Source: Grifola frondosa
Taxonomy: Eukaryota > Basidiomycota > Agaricomycetes > Polyporales > Grifolaceae
Direction: 5' to 3'
DNA length: 64,000 nt
NCBI GenBank assembly: GCA_001683735.1
Contig: LUGG01000005.1
Location: 1,364,001-1,428,000 of the forward strand
The translations under genes were made by a program, and so were the position numbers. Of the stretch, positions 35,191 through 46,530 are shown one piece after another. The notes beneath the pieces are model-generated. The model saw only the letters and a list, made by a program, of their open reading frames with translations, did no database searches and was not told where the DNA came from. The first letter of the stretch is position 1, and every line of letters starts with the position of its first letter.

Positions 35191-35245
35191 TTCCTCATCA
35201 ATTGTACCTGCCATGCGGAGCAATGGCCCTCTAAAACCAAGTGAG
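35062..35245 (-). repeat. Inverted repeat arm, right (mate at 3178-3356)
   Basis: Reverse complement of the 3178-3356 arm. Its outer part contains the hairpin GCCAT-gcggagca-ATGGC (35213-35230) followed by CCTCTAA. A hairpin just before CTRR is the usual form of a Helitron 3' end. Identity with the left arm continues for about 10 bp past CTAA, to aaccaagt, which does not fit a simple CTRR terminus. Confidence 0.68.
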
Positions 35246-35273
35246 AGTATGAAGAGGTAAGCCACAATAATGA

Positions 35274-38200
35274 TTGAAGACAATAGAAATTCACGTATAT
35301 CACTATCAGCTTCAGGTTCAGGCAGCCATCGTCACAGACATGGCTGTGGTCCATTCTGTCAGCAGGGTCGGATGTAAATGCAAAGCTCCCAAGGCGCTCA
35401 AAGACTACCTTCCAAGCTCTCTCACTGGTCTTCCTAGCTTCTTTGCCCGGCCTCCACCCAAGCCCAAGCACATGGCTAAAGCACCACAGCCACCGAGTCC
35501 TGCACGATCCCCCCTACACCTGAGCCATCTCCATTACCCAAGCACATCCACACCACACTGAACTCCTTCGGAGTGTTTCATCGCTACGTCATTCAACCTG
35601 TCTCTGATCCAGAAGACATGCTCACTATCGAGCACTTCTCTGACTCGCCCAACCACCTTCCCACCTCCATCGATACACAGCAGTTGAGCCCACTGTGTGG
35701 CTTTGGAATTTCACTTTCCAATGCCATGCAGAAGGCCAAGGACCACTTCTTTGCACCCTTCCTCAATGCAAGCACGTTCAAACTAATGTGTTGGTATTAC
35801 TCCACCTCTCCCTACAAGTCAGCATCCGACCTCGACCGCCTCGTCACTGATGTTCTCTGTGCTGATGACTTCAATCCCAATGATCTTGAGGGCTTCCATG
35901 CTGCCTGAGAGATGAAGCGCTTGGACAAATTCACGGACTCAAGCACCACCTTCTCTGTAGCGGACGGATGGTGCAAGGAGTCCGTCAAGATCAAACTCCC
36001 TCACAGTGACACATGCTGGGATTCCGAGGACGATGCACCAGAATTTGAGGTCAAGGGCATTTTCGTACATCCTCTAATTGAAGTTATCAAAGCAGTCTTC
36101 CAGGACCTGAGCGTGCGCGGCTTCCACTGGCTTCCCTTCAAGTATCTCTGGCAATCTGATCCTGTGTCCGGACCAACTCCTCCCCCAGAACATGTCTATA
36201 CTGACACCTACAATTCAGATGCCATGCTCGAGGCCAACACTAAGATCCGAGCACAACCCCAGAATCCAGAAGACTCGCCCGACATCGAATACTTGGTCAC
36301 TCCCATCCTCATATGGTCCGACTCCACCCACCTAGCGAGTTTTGGCACCACCTCTCTGTGGCCCATTTATGCTTTTTTTGGGAACCTTTCCAAGTATACT
36401 CGCACAAAACCGCATTCATTTGCAGTGCAGCATCTCACATACATACCCAAGGTGCGTTCTCACTTATTTTCATCCGCATAAAATTCTCTGTCCATTCTAA
36501 CACTCCATTTTAGCTCCCAGGGTCGTTCCAACAACATTATCAATCCATCTTTCAATCGCCTGCAACCATAGCCATCCTGTGCTTTGTGAACTGTGAACTC
36601 ATGCATAAAATCTGGCTCCTCCTGCTTTCGCCAGATTTTATGCATGCATATGTGCATGGCATCTTGATCAAGTGTGGTGATGGTGTCTTGAGGTGGATAT
36701 TTCCATGCTTCTTCACATATTCTGCGGATTATCCAGAGAAGTGAGAGTTCTTCCATTTACACTGTTAACCTGACTAATTATTTTGTTTAGAATCTTGCTC
36801 GCATGCATCAGGTATCTTGCAAGATGCCCATGTCTGGACTGCCATACGAAGAAGGTCTACGTGCCAGGTTTGGGCACTACTGTAGATCGGCAGTGCCGAG
36901 CCAAGCATTGAGAAGACACACAGGTTGTTCAAGACAAAATTGCCCTCACACACAAATGGATCTTCGAGGATGGGGCACCTGTGGAAGGTGCTTGGATCAA
37001 CCATAAGCTCGAGGAAACTTCCCTAACAACTACTTGAGTGCATGTCTTCTCCAATTTCATGTCTCCGGGCTAAGACCATTGTTTTTACAAAGCATGTTCT
37101 CGATACGGTTTGCTCAATTCAGCTTCAATCATTATGAACTCTTCGTGCCGGACCTCATGCACGAATTTGAACTTGGAGTATTCAAGGCAATCTTGATGCA
37201 CACCATTCATTTACTGATTGCTGTGGGAAACAACATTCAAGAATTTGACGAGCAGTGCGCTTCAATCTGTTTGCTTTGTTTAAGTCCTTACTGATTTCTG
37301 ACATGTTGCAGATTTGTGCTCATGCCCACATTTGGCCATGATACTATATGCCGCTTTGGCGCGAACGTCTCGGGCTTGAAGAAACTCACTGCCCACAACT
37401 TCGAGGACATTCTCCAGGTGCGTATTCACATATTTATATTCTATTCTAACTAATCTATGTTCATCAGTGCATAATTCCGATTGTTGAGGGCCTATTGCCC
37501 AGCAAGCATAATCGGATCATGCTGGATATGTTCTTCGAGCTTACACTGTGGCATGCACATGCTAAACTGCATCTGCATACTGAGTCTACCCTTCATCAAT
37601 TCGAGCAGGCCACGAAGACGATGGGCGCAAGTGTTCAGGAGTTCAAGAAAGTCGTCTGCACAGCATATGTCACGAAGGAGCTCCCGAAGGAGACAGCTGC
37701 ATGGCAGAGATGATCTGCGGCGCAAAGTGCCAAGACCAAATCTGGGAAGGGCAAGGATCTTCCCAAGTTCTCCCAGGTTGCTGCGATGACAATGTCCACC
37801 AAGCAGAAGGCTCTGTCCAATGACTGCGAAGACACTGAGGATGCGACATCTGCGGAGCCCAAGATGCCACTCAAGAACTCCGAAGATGTGAAGAAGTTGA
37901 CACCTGCAGGGTGCAAGGCTCCTGCATTTAGCAGATGCACAAAGGAATTGAACCTGAATATGTACAAGCAGCACTGGCTGGGTGATTATGTCCATGCCAT
38001 TCGCTGCTTTAGGACTACTGATAAGTACACTACACAAATTGTGAGTGACTCATGTGCATTTATTTTATTTCACTTACCTGCAACTACAGGGAGAGCTCAA
38101 ACATTGATGGGTTAAATGCTTTTATGTACATACCAACAAAAATGCACAATTCCAACTCGAAATCGCAAAGCATTAATGACGAGAAGCCTACCTCCACAAG

Positions 38201-39415
38201 TTGCAGGATGGTAGCAATACAACTCACGGAACCCAGCGGGCTAAATGCAAATGCGCTGAACACAAGAAGACTCGCGCGAAGAAGCATTGTCAGCCATGGA
38301 GATGCTGCCAAAAGCAACCCCCCGGTTACATCACCACATCGCCGATGACCAGAGTAAATATGTGCATATCTCTGGGTTTGCATCGGACCATCAGGAGGAT
38401 CCTGCGTGCAAGGTATGTTAAAGTGCTATCAGTATTTAATTTCATTTAACCTGTAGCTAGGATTTCGTACAGAAACTGGAGCAGCACATTCTGACATGAA
38501 TGACAGGGTGACTTTACGAAAATCCTCCCCCCCATGTTACAGACCAAGAACGGGACACTCTGGTGATGGACCGAGGATGCATGTATCTCCACAAGGTCCT
38601 GTGGATCAACTACACGATGTACGACATGCGCCACGAGTAAGACACGATCAACCCGTCCACACACACCAACGTCATGATGCTCGCACTGCATGACAGCCAT
38701 CACCCATTCCTCTATGCATGCGTGTTTAGCATGTTCCACGTGAACGCCTATCGAATTGGACCGGGATTCCCAAAACACCCGGAGGCAGAGCGATTCGACA
38801 TGATATGGACGCGTGGCCTGAAGCTGGATGAGTCTGTCCCAGGAGGGTTTGATACACGAAGACTGCATCGTGTCAAGTTCATCGACAGCAGTTCTGAAGA
38901 TGCGTTCTTTTTTCTCGACCCGCAACAAATTCTGAGGGCCGCTCACCTCATCCCCACCTTTCACTTCAGAAATACCAATGAACTTCTCCCCGGACTGAGT
39001 GTAGCATCTCAGCAAGATGAGGAGGACAATGATTGGAAGTATTTTTACATTGGGATGTGAGTATTCTTAAATTTATTCCCTAATCTACTCTAACAAGATA
39101 CTCTACTACAGGTTTTGCGACCACGACATGTTCATGTGCTTCAATGGTGGGGGCATTGGGCACCAATCCGGCAGCAAACATTCCACTGCTGCAATGCTGA
39201 GGATTCAAGTGAACGCGGAAGAAGCCTTAGACGAGGATGAGGAAGAGGTGCAGGAGCTACAGGCGGACTTAGATTCCGAGAGCAGCCATGGGTCAGAAGG
39301 TGATTCTGATGCAGAGGATGATTCGGATGAAGAGCAGGGCTCTGGATCCAAGGACGGTGAGAACGTTGATGGGGATGGAGACAACGACGATTTAGAAGGC
39401 TTCAGAGTGTTGTAG
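35274..39415 (+). pseudogene. Plavaka/CACTA-like transposase, decayed
   Basis: Transposase of a widespread basidiomycete DNA-transposon family that I place in the CACTA-related Plavaka group. Ordered signatures: KYLWQSDPVSG (about 36140-36170), ILIWSDSTHLASFGTTSLWP (about 36307-36365), AFFGNLSKYTRTKPHSFA (about 36370-36422), FMHAYVHGILIKCGDGVLR (about 36637-36693), FVPDLMHEFELGVFKAILMH (about 37143-37202), FVLMPTFGHDTICRFGANV (about 37313-37370), LPSKHNRIMLDMFFELTLWH (about 37493-37552), and the C-terminal DPQQILRAAHLIPTFHF with YIGMFCDHDMFMCFNGGGIG (spliced across 39059-39112). It ends in a long acidic Asp/Glu/Ser tail (39215-39400). In-frame stops at 35906 and 37711 and several slips show it is dead. 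Short introns remain readable. Confidence 0.8.
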
Positions 39416-39725
39416 TTCACACATATGTAATTGTAGTACCGGATAAATATTTCTATTGTATACCAAACGGACGTCCACGCTATGGTATTGTACTGCATAC
39501 TATGTATTTCATAATCTATGTGATTACACGCACCTGTAGGACTGGCGTGATCTGCTGGGGCTTTGTACGCATTTGGCAAGATGCCCGACATCTGGTAGCC
39601 TCGTGGCCGCCTCTGCCAGATAGCACGTGTCTGGCCAGGTGCTGCAACTTGAGACCACCGGAGTTTCAAGTTTTTGCTGATGCTTTTCTCACCTTTTAAC
39701 CATTGGACAGTGAGACGTCACACCT
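39416..39725. other. Spacer after the Plavaka-like gene
   Basis: About 310 bp with no gene. It includes 3'-flank-like AT-rich sequence and a more GC-rich block ctggccaggtgctgcaactt (39629-39648). No matching terminal repeat for the transposon was found upstream. Confidence 0.4.
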
Positions 39726-39945
39726 CGGCATCAGCAAAATCTCGATTTGACTTATCATACTTTTTCCTCTTAAACTAACCCTTATGAACTTACTTTTAGG
39801 TCTTATATATCTTTTTCTTCTTAATTAAGAACAAAAAGAGCAATTAAGAGATAAAAGAGATCTCATAAGGGTTTTTATAAGTGCATTTAAGAGCAGTTAA
39901 GAGACAAAAAGTATGATAAGTTAAATTGAGATTTTGCTGATGTCG
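39726..39945. mobile_element. MITE with about 40-bp terminal inverted repeats
   Basis: About 220 bp, bounded by catcagcaaaatctcgattt (39729-39748) and the complement of 39923-39942 (catcagcaaaatctcaattt). The match continues through acttatcatacttttt to ctcttaa, so each arm is about 40 bp with few mismatches. The interior is AT-rich with repeated ctcttaa/ttaagag phrases and has no coding capacity. It is a typical non-autonomous hairpin-like miniature transposon. The helper transposase family is not evident. Confidence 0.85.
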
Positions 39946-40394
39946 ATTCCCATCCTCCTCCTCCCGGGACTCCTGCTCATATGGTTTTCCCCACTATTCC
40001 CACAGAATCAGGACCAGCATTTTCTCACATCAAAGAGCTCATAGCCAAGCTTTTACCCACTTCCCTTCATGTTGAGCGATAGCGTAGTTTTCTTAGCGCC
40101 CGTGTACCCGAATCATTTAATCACATGTCCCTTGTTCACTCCATCAAGCGTTTACATAGAGTATGTTTAAAACATGTTATCTACATGTAAGTTACATGTA
40201 AATAATTATTTGTAACTTACATCCGAGTTTCACACCGAACACTACTAAATATGGATAACTTCGCCGCGGCCGACGACCGTTGTATAATGTTTTCGAGTCG
40301 TTGATTGACTAGTAAGTTGATCTTGTATTGGAACATCATCTTCAACACATTACAGCGCAGTATATATCATCCAAGCAACTATCGCACGTTCATT
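39946..40394 (+). other. Spacer with a short coding-like segment and F-box upstream region
   Basis: At about 39946-40165 one frame reads KELIAKLLPTSLHVER, a TAG, then RSFLSARVPESFNHM and SLVHSIKRLHRV. It looks like part of a real protein but I do not recognise it. From 40237 the sequence matches the 5' flanks of the other F-box copies (44237-44395 and the complement of 55185-55310), including atggataacttcgccgcggc, so the flank was duplicated with the gene. Confidence 0.45.
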
Positions 40395-42036
40395 ATGGTC
40401 GTTGGAATGCAAAGCATACACTTTAGTTCCTTGCCTGCAGAACTAATCATCAAAATACTGCTCGACGTGGAACTCCACAACTTGCTTGCTTGCAGACGTG
40501 TGAGTCTCTTACCGGCCATCGAGTCACGCTGATGAATTGGCACAGGTCTGCCGCTTTCTTTCGGAGCTGATCGAGGATGCTGTGGAACTGCGGTACAAGA
40601 TCGCACTTGGAATGGCCGGGCTCGAGGACGGACCACCTGGCGGTCTCACCATAGCAGAGCGTCTAGAGAGGGTGGAGAAATATCAGGATGCCTGGCGCAA
40701 CCTGAACTTCACTACCAGCTCTCCCATTTCGTCCCGCCTGGAAAAGCCACATTCTGGCGGCGTGCACTCGAACAGCACTGTCAATGGCGACGTTGAATTT
40801 TTCCAGATCGGTTCCCCCATTAAGGGACGGCAAGAGATGCACTGGATGCTCACTCGCAGAGCCACGGGGCTGGGTTTCATGTGTGTATGTGATGTAGACT
40901 GCTCGCAAGATCTGGTGGTGCTATCAGAAACGAGATATCTGCGGTGAGTTTATTGTGTCTTGCATTGCGAGGTAGTGCATCTCATGGTTTGGTTCACCGA
41001 TGTGCGGCGGCTGGTTTCACTACAGTGGGATTGAGTGTGTGGGGGCGTTCACCTGCGTTCTGCCGTCTCTGGTTTTCCCCATCCTCTCGCGTCACGACCA
41101 ACGCTAGGAGCAAACAAATTTCTGTACCGGTCATCTATTCATGGCGACATTGTAGCCCTGGTCAGTGGAAACACAGATGACCAACTATACTTGGAGCTGT
41201 GGAACTGGAAATCCGGGATCATGGTGCTGGTACGTGAGTAAACTTCGTCTCTATTCACATTTTCCAACTGTATCCAGAATATTTGGAGCACAAATCCCCC
41301 TAACATGCCGCAATGCTATGGTTTTGTAGATGACCGCCACATCATGGTCACCGAGCATTCCTATCTCGCAGTACACGCATTCGATCCAGAGGCGAAGGCT
41401 CCCTGTCAGCCGCTGCCGTCAGGTACAGGCTACGTATGTGCACTGCGGCTCCCCCCGTTCGACAGCTCTCTCCCTGTCAATATCCAATTCGGTCGGGACT
41501 CGAACCCGACACGCGCCGTCCACGGCATGGCTTTCCAGCACCGTCTCGCTGATTCCGTGCGGCTGCTTGAGCTCTCAACCGGGCGGCCGGCGCCCGCGTC
41601 GTGTTACATATGCTTCTTTCTGTCTGCTGTGCAGGCCTGTCTCCAGCAAGCCTCATCCACGTCACAGACTTGGTTTGCTTGGGAGCAGTGGGGACCATCG
41701 GGCTCCCGCACGATCATACTCCCGTCCGTGTCGTACGGCTGGTGGAACGCGCTCGGGACGCTGGGCACGAAGTGCCTGTTCTTGCTCGTGGACATGGTGT
41801 CTGAGCAGTACCGCCTGGCGGTGTACGAGTTCAATCCGTGGGTAGTCGCGGGAGGACCGGATGCCATAGAAGAGCAGGCTGTCGTGGAACATGGTGTATT
41901 CGTGGAGCCAGTTCACTCGCGCGTGCGGTGCCGCATCGACTATGATGAGGACATCATACAGCACATCGGGTATGCGTGTCTGACGGAGGACGGTGTCATC
42001 GTGAGTGCTCCGCTTCTTTTGTGCTGGACTGTCTGA
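40395..42036 (+). pseudogene. F-box protein gene, copy 1
   Basis: Exon 1 (40395-40499) encodes an F-box: SLPAELIIKILLDVELHNLL. A GT-AG intron (40500-40545) joins it to VCRFLSELIEDAVELRYKIA and LGMAGLEDGPPGG. F-box proteins of this kind bind SKP1 and present substrates to SCF ubiquitin ligases; the family is expanded in agaricomycetes. After a second intron (40944 to about 41025) the third exon has one base fewer than copy 3 (tgtgtgggggcg versus cgtgttggggacg, about 41033-41046), shifting the frame before VHLRSAVSGFPHPLASRP. The 5'-cytosine run ctccccccgttc (C6 at 41451-41456) keeps the downstream frame LPPFDSSLPVNIQF open to the stop. Probably non-functional, unless the deletion is a sequencing error. 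Confidence 0.7.
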
Positions 42037-42059
42037 CGAGATCGAGCTGAAATGTGTAG

Positions 42060-43371
42060 CTTGATTTCCAGTACTTGGAATTGCGCGCCTATGTGGTGTG
42101 ATAGTGCTGTGGCTCTGCTGGAGAGATCGTGGAGATGACCCATGCATGGCAACGAGCTCTACATTAGAGCGCGTACCCCACTCCGCACGTACTCTCTGCC
42201 TCGAAGCGGGATGTCCAGGCCGCATCTTACCGATTGGTGTGCTTACGCATTGTGTCATTTGAGTTTTGCCTCGAGAAGTAAAAGTGGTTGAATTAGGTCT
42301 AAAAAGTACAGAAGGCTATGGTAGGGCACCGCACCTAATTCTCGTGTTCCGTCCGCTGCAACCATCCACATTCTGCATGACATCAGGGCGGTCCATAACG
42401 TGAAATGAGATCACGCTAGCGCTGCGCGCGCTGCCACCGCGCGCGTGGCCCTCGAGCACCAAGCCAGCCCCTCGCGGCGACGCGCGTAGCTTCGAACGGA
42501 CAGAAAGTTGGGGTTTGAGCCGCAGGTTGAGCGTGCCGGCGACAGCCGCGAACCGAAGAATGGGACTCGGAGACACGTAAGAGTCATGCATATGGAAGAG
42601 ACGTAGATGGGCTGACGTCACATGCGGGGGTGGTGCGGGGATCGCTGCTCGACCGGTGCGTCAGCGATGAGCGAGGGAGCTTACTCGGTGTGCAATGCGC
42701 GACTCTAGGAGCGCGACGTCGGCGCTACGTTGGACTGAGCTTGAGGACGCGAGCCGCACCCGGCGCTGGAAAGGCACGAGAAGCAGGAACAGCGTCGAAG
42801 ACAAGGCGGCCTATGGTGCAGGAAGGACACACCAAGTGCTCCTGCACGGTTTCGCGTCCAGCCCGGGTACTGGGTGCAACAAGAGAGTGCGAGGATTCGA
42901 AGCTTAAGCTGCCGTTCTGAGGAGCCTCGAGGCAGTGGGACCCGGGATCAGGGGTGTGGTGTGGTGTGAGAGAAACACTTGGTAGAACGCTGGAGGATTC
43001 TAAGAGGGCGCTGGCGCATAGCGGAGGTATAGATTTGAGTGCGAGAAGGCGGGATGCTGCTGTGGGTTAGGGTGGAGTCCATGCAGAGAACGGACAGCGT
43101 GCTGCGAGCATGATACTCTGCGAATAACAGAGCACTATTGGAAGGCAGAGGAGGTCAAAGGACACTCGAATGGAGCTGGGACAAGGTTGAGCCTGGGTGG
43201 GAAAGGTGCGTGCATGGCTTGCGGCGAAAAAGGAAAGAAGAAAGACGCAGCTGGGTGCAGAGGGAATGGGGAGGACTCGAAGGGGCAGGCAGGAAACACG
43301 GGCTTGGGTCAAGGGAACAGCTGAGAGCAGACGGGGCCCGGGACGGCCGCGAAGGTAGTAGCAATGCGGAG
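42060..43371. repeat. Left arm of the inverted segmental duplication
   Basis: Positions about 42060-42270 match the 3' flank of F-box copy 2 (46050-46270) and, inverted, 52840-52940 and 53280-53500. Positions about 42400-43340 match, inverted, 50515-51450 at about 80% by eye (for example cttgacccaagcccgtgttt on the complement). No gene is recognised; open frames on both strands have no family signature. Confidence 0.65.
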
Positions 43372-43640
43372 CATACATGTTTTGCCTGTAAAACTACTCG
43401 ACGTTGAACCTTGCGATTTGCTCGCTTGCAAACGCGTAAGTTTCGTAACGGCTTTTGAGACCCACTGACGAGTTGGCACAGGTCTGCCGCGTTGCAGAGC
43501 TGATTGCGAATGCCCGTCTCTAAGACACGTCGTCCGGGCCTCTGCAGACAACGCGTGCGCGTCCCGCACATCCGCGTGCCCAGAACTAAGGGCCCGAAAT
43601 GCCTGTTCTTGCACCAGCACACGGCGCACTAGCTCACTCC
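43372..43640 (+). pseudogene. F-box gene fragment (fourth copy)
   Basis: GTAAAACTACTCGACGTTGA and the following bases encode the F-box core VKLLDVEPCDLLACKR, followed by the intron and the VCRVAELI start of exon 2. It then breaks into disordered pieces, including cgaaatgcctgttcttgc, which belongs to the far C-terminal part of the other copies. Large internal deletions make it non-functional. Confidence 0.6.
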
Positions 43641-44395
43641 GTAAGAGTCGCGGTGGGGCGTACTCCCGCATACAGCGCAAAGCAATAGTCTATCGCGAGA
43701 TACGCAGCGTTCACAGAGCCAGTCGCAAGCATTTGCCACGCCGGGTCGTCATGTGCGCCCGAGCTATCTTGCGCTGGACCGTGTGTGGCGAGCGGGAGGT
43801 GCAGAATGCACAGAATGTGTCGGACCCCGCATCTGGGTATCAGCGCTGCATGCGAGCGTGAACTTACCCACGACGGGGCGAAGAGAGGGTAGAGGCTGAT
43901 GCGGGATTCTGAGCTGGCACGCGGATGAAGAAACTCTGATGTGAAGGAGGGCGTGCACGAGACAGCGCACCTCGTCCAGCGAGCACTGTCCTCAAGAAGT
44001 TGCATGGCGGTAGCACAAATGCCATCTCTTTCTTCCTCGACGCTAGGATATCTGCGCACACGTACATCATCGCTAGGCCCACAATGTCAGCAGACGACTC
44101 ACAAGTTCATGAAGTGTGGTAGAACTAATGGCGGCTTTCCTGGAAATATGCGCGTCGAACAACAAGGAGCCGGTTTCACTTAACCTTGGATATGATGGCT
44201 TCCCCACGTGATCGCGTCTGCGGAGAAACCCAGTTGCCAAATATGGGTAACTTCGCCGCGGCATGTTTTCTTGGACCATCATATAATGTTGTCGTGTCGT
44301 TGATTGACCAGCTGTAAGTCGATTTTGTATTCTAACATCGTCTTCAGCATACCACGCAGAAATCTATACCATCTAAGCAGCGATTGCGCGTCCAA
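43641..44395. other. Spacer with decayed sequence and copied F-box upstream region
   Basis: No gene is supported between 43641 and about 44236. From 44237 the sequence is the same 5' flank seen before F-box copy 1 (aacttcgccgcggc, ttgattgaccagc). Confidence 0.4.
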
Positions 44396-46040
44396 CATGC
44401 CAGCCACTAGAACGCAGAGCCTACACATCTGTTCCTTGCCTATAGAAATAATTATCAAAATATTACTAGACGTTGAACTACATGACTTGCTTGCTTGCAA
44501 ATGCGTAAGCCTCATAACAGCCTTTGAGACACGCTGACGAATTGGCACAGGTCTGCCGCTTTCTTTCGGAGCTGATCGGAGGATGCCGTGGAGCTGCGGT
44601 ACAAGACCGCACTTGGAATGGCCGGCCTCGAGGACGGGCCCCCTGGTGGCCTCACCACAGCAGACCGTCTGGAGATGGTGGAGAAGTATCAGGATGCATG
44701 GCGCAACCTGCGCTTCGCTGCCAGCTCTCCCATTTTGTCTCGAATAACACCATTGCGCATGCCAACGTCACATTCCGGCGGCGTGTACTCGAGAGTCACT
44801 GCCAATGGCGACGTTGAATTTTGCCGGATCGGTTCTCCTATTAAGGGACGGCAAGATATGTACTGGATGCTCACTCGTAAAGCCACTGGGCTAGCTGCCA
44901 TTGGCGTATGTGATGTAGACTGCTCGCAAGATCTGGTGGTGCTGTCAGAGCGAACAACAGTTGATGGGTGAGTTTATTGTGTCTTACATTGTGAAATGGT
45001 GTATCTCACCATTCGGTTCCCTGACGTGCGGCTGTTGGTTTTGCTACAGTGTGTTTCAGCATGTTACCGTTCACCTGCGCTCAGCTGCCTCTGGTTTTCC
45101 CCATCCTCTCGCGTCACGACCAACGCTAGGAGCATACACATTTCTGGACGAGTCGTCTATTCATGGCGACATCGTGGCGCTGGAGAGTAAAAACACAGAC
45201 GCCGGACTATGCGTGCACCTGTGGAACTGGAAATCCGGGATCATGGTACTGGTATGTGAATAAATTTCGTCTATGTATATTGTCCAATGGTACCCAGAAT
45301 ATCCGAAGTGCAAATTCTCCCGGGGTGTTGGGATGCTACACATTCGTTGATGAGCACCACATCATGGTCACCGAGCATTCCTACCTCGCAGTACATGCCT
45401 TTGATCCAGAGGCGAAGACTCCCTGTCAGCCGCTACCGCCAGGGACGGGCTATGTATGTGCACTGCAGCTCCCCCGTTCGACAGCTCTCTGTCTGTCAAT
45501 ATCCAATTCAGTCTGGAATCGAACCCGACCCGCGCCGTCCACGGCATGCCTTTCCAGCACCGTCTCGCTGATTCTGTGCGGCTGCTCGAGGTCAGAATCG
45601 GGCGTTCGCGGTTGGCGTCATGCTACATATGCTTCTTTCTGTCCGCCGTGCGGGCCTGTCTCCAGCAAGCCTCGTTCACATCGCAGACTTGGTTCGCTTG
45701 GGAGCAGTGGGGCCCATCGGGCTCTCGTGCGCTCACGATTCCGTACGGCATGTATATTGCGCTCGGGACGCTGGGCACGAAGTGCCTGTTCTTGTCCTGG
45801 GACTTGGAGCCGCACTGCCGTGTGGTAGTGTACGAATTCAATCCGTGGGTGGTCACAGGAGGACCGGATGCAGAGCAGGAGGTTGTCGTGAAACATCGTG
45901 CATTCGCGGAGCCAGTGTGCTCGCGCGTGCGGTGCCGCATCGATCACTGGGACAAGATATTGAAGGACGTCTGGAGTGCGTGTCTGACGGAGGACGGCGT
46001 CGTCGTGAGTGCTCTGCTTCTTTTATGCTGGACTGTCTGA
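44396..46040 (+). pseudogene. F-box protein gene, copy 2
   Basis: Starts MPATRTQSLHICSLPIEII with F-box SLPIEIIIKILLDVELHDLL. The GT-AG intron and exon layout match copy 1. One extra G (ctgatcggaggatg, about 44570-44583, against ctgatcgaggatg in copy 1) shifts the frame between the F-box exon and MELRYKTALGMAGLEDGP. A second difference is a C5 run (45471-45475) where copy 1 has C6, which shifts LPPFDSSL. Downstream sequence SRLASCYICFFLSAVRACLQ and FAWEQWGPSGSR is otherwise well kept. It is therefore at least doubly frameshifted relative to the ancestral frame. Confidence 0.7.
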
Positions 46041-46049
46041 CGAGATCGA

Positions 46050-46350
46050 GCTGTAATATGTGTAGCTTGAGTCCAAGGGCTCGGAATTGCGCGCGTATGT
46101 GGTGTGATAATGCTGTGGCTCTGCTGGAGAGATCGTGGAGATGACCCATACATGGCAACGAGCTCTACCTTAGAGCGCGTACCCTGCTCCGCACGTACCC
46201 TCTGCCTCGAAGCGGGATGTTCAGGCTGTATCTTACCGATTCCTGTGCTTACGCAATGTGTCATTTGAGTTTTAATGTAGAGTCCCAGGCTAGAAGTGCA
46301 TGAGGGACTATGTTGGAGGTGTCTGCCGCTGGCAGCAATAATTATAAGAT
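46050..46350 (+). repeat. F-box 3' flank module (one of four copies)
   Basis: Downstream flank of F-box copy 2. It is related to 42060-42270 (plus orientation) and, inverted, to 52690-52940 and 53185-53500. Shared landmarks are gcctcgaagcgggatgttca, atgagggactatgttggagg and gccgctggcagcaataatta. It is directly followed by the velvet gene 3' end, and the same two pieces stay joined in the inverted copies. Confidence 0.7.
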
Positions 46351-46530
46351 CGAATCAATACCAAAGTTACATTTTGACATCGCAAACCGCAGCCGGCGGT
46401 AACGAATCTACAGCATGAACCAAAAATACGACGTAGCATCCGTAGCACGCACGCACGCACGAGAGTCTATAGAATGAAGCAACGGAACAAGCACGCCACA
46501 TCCAACCGAATAAATCCTTCCAACCTACCC

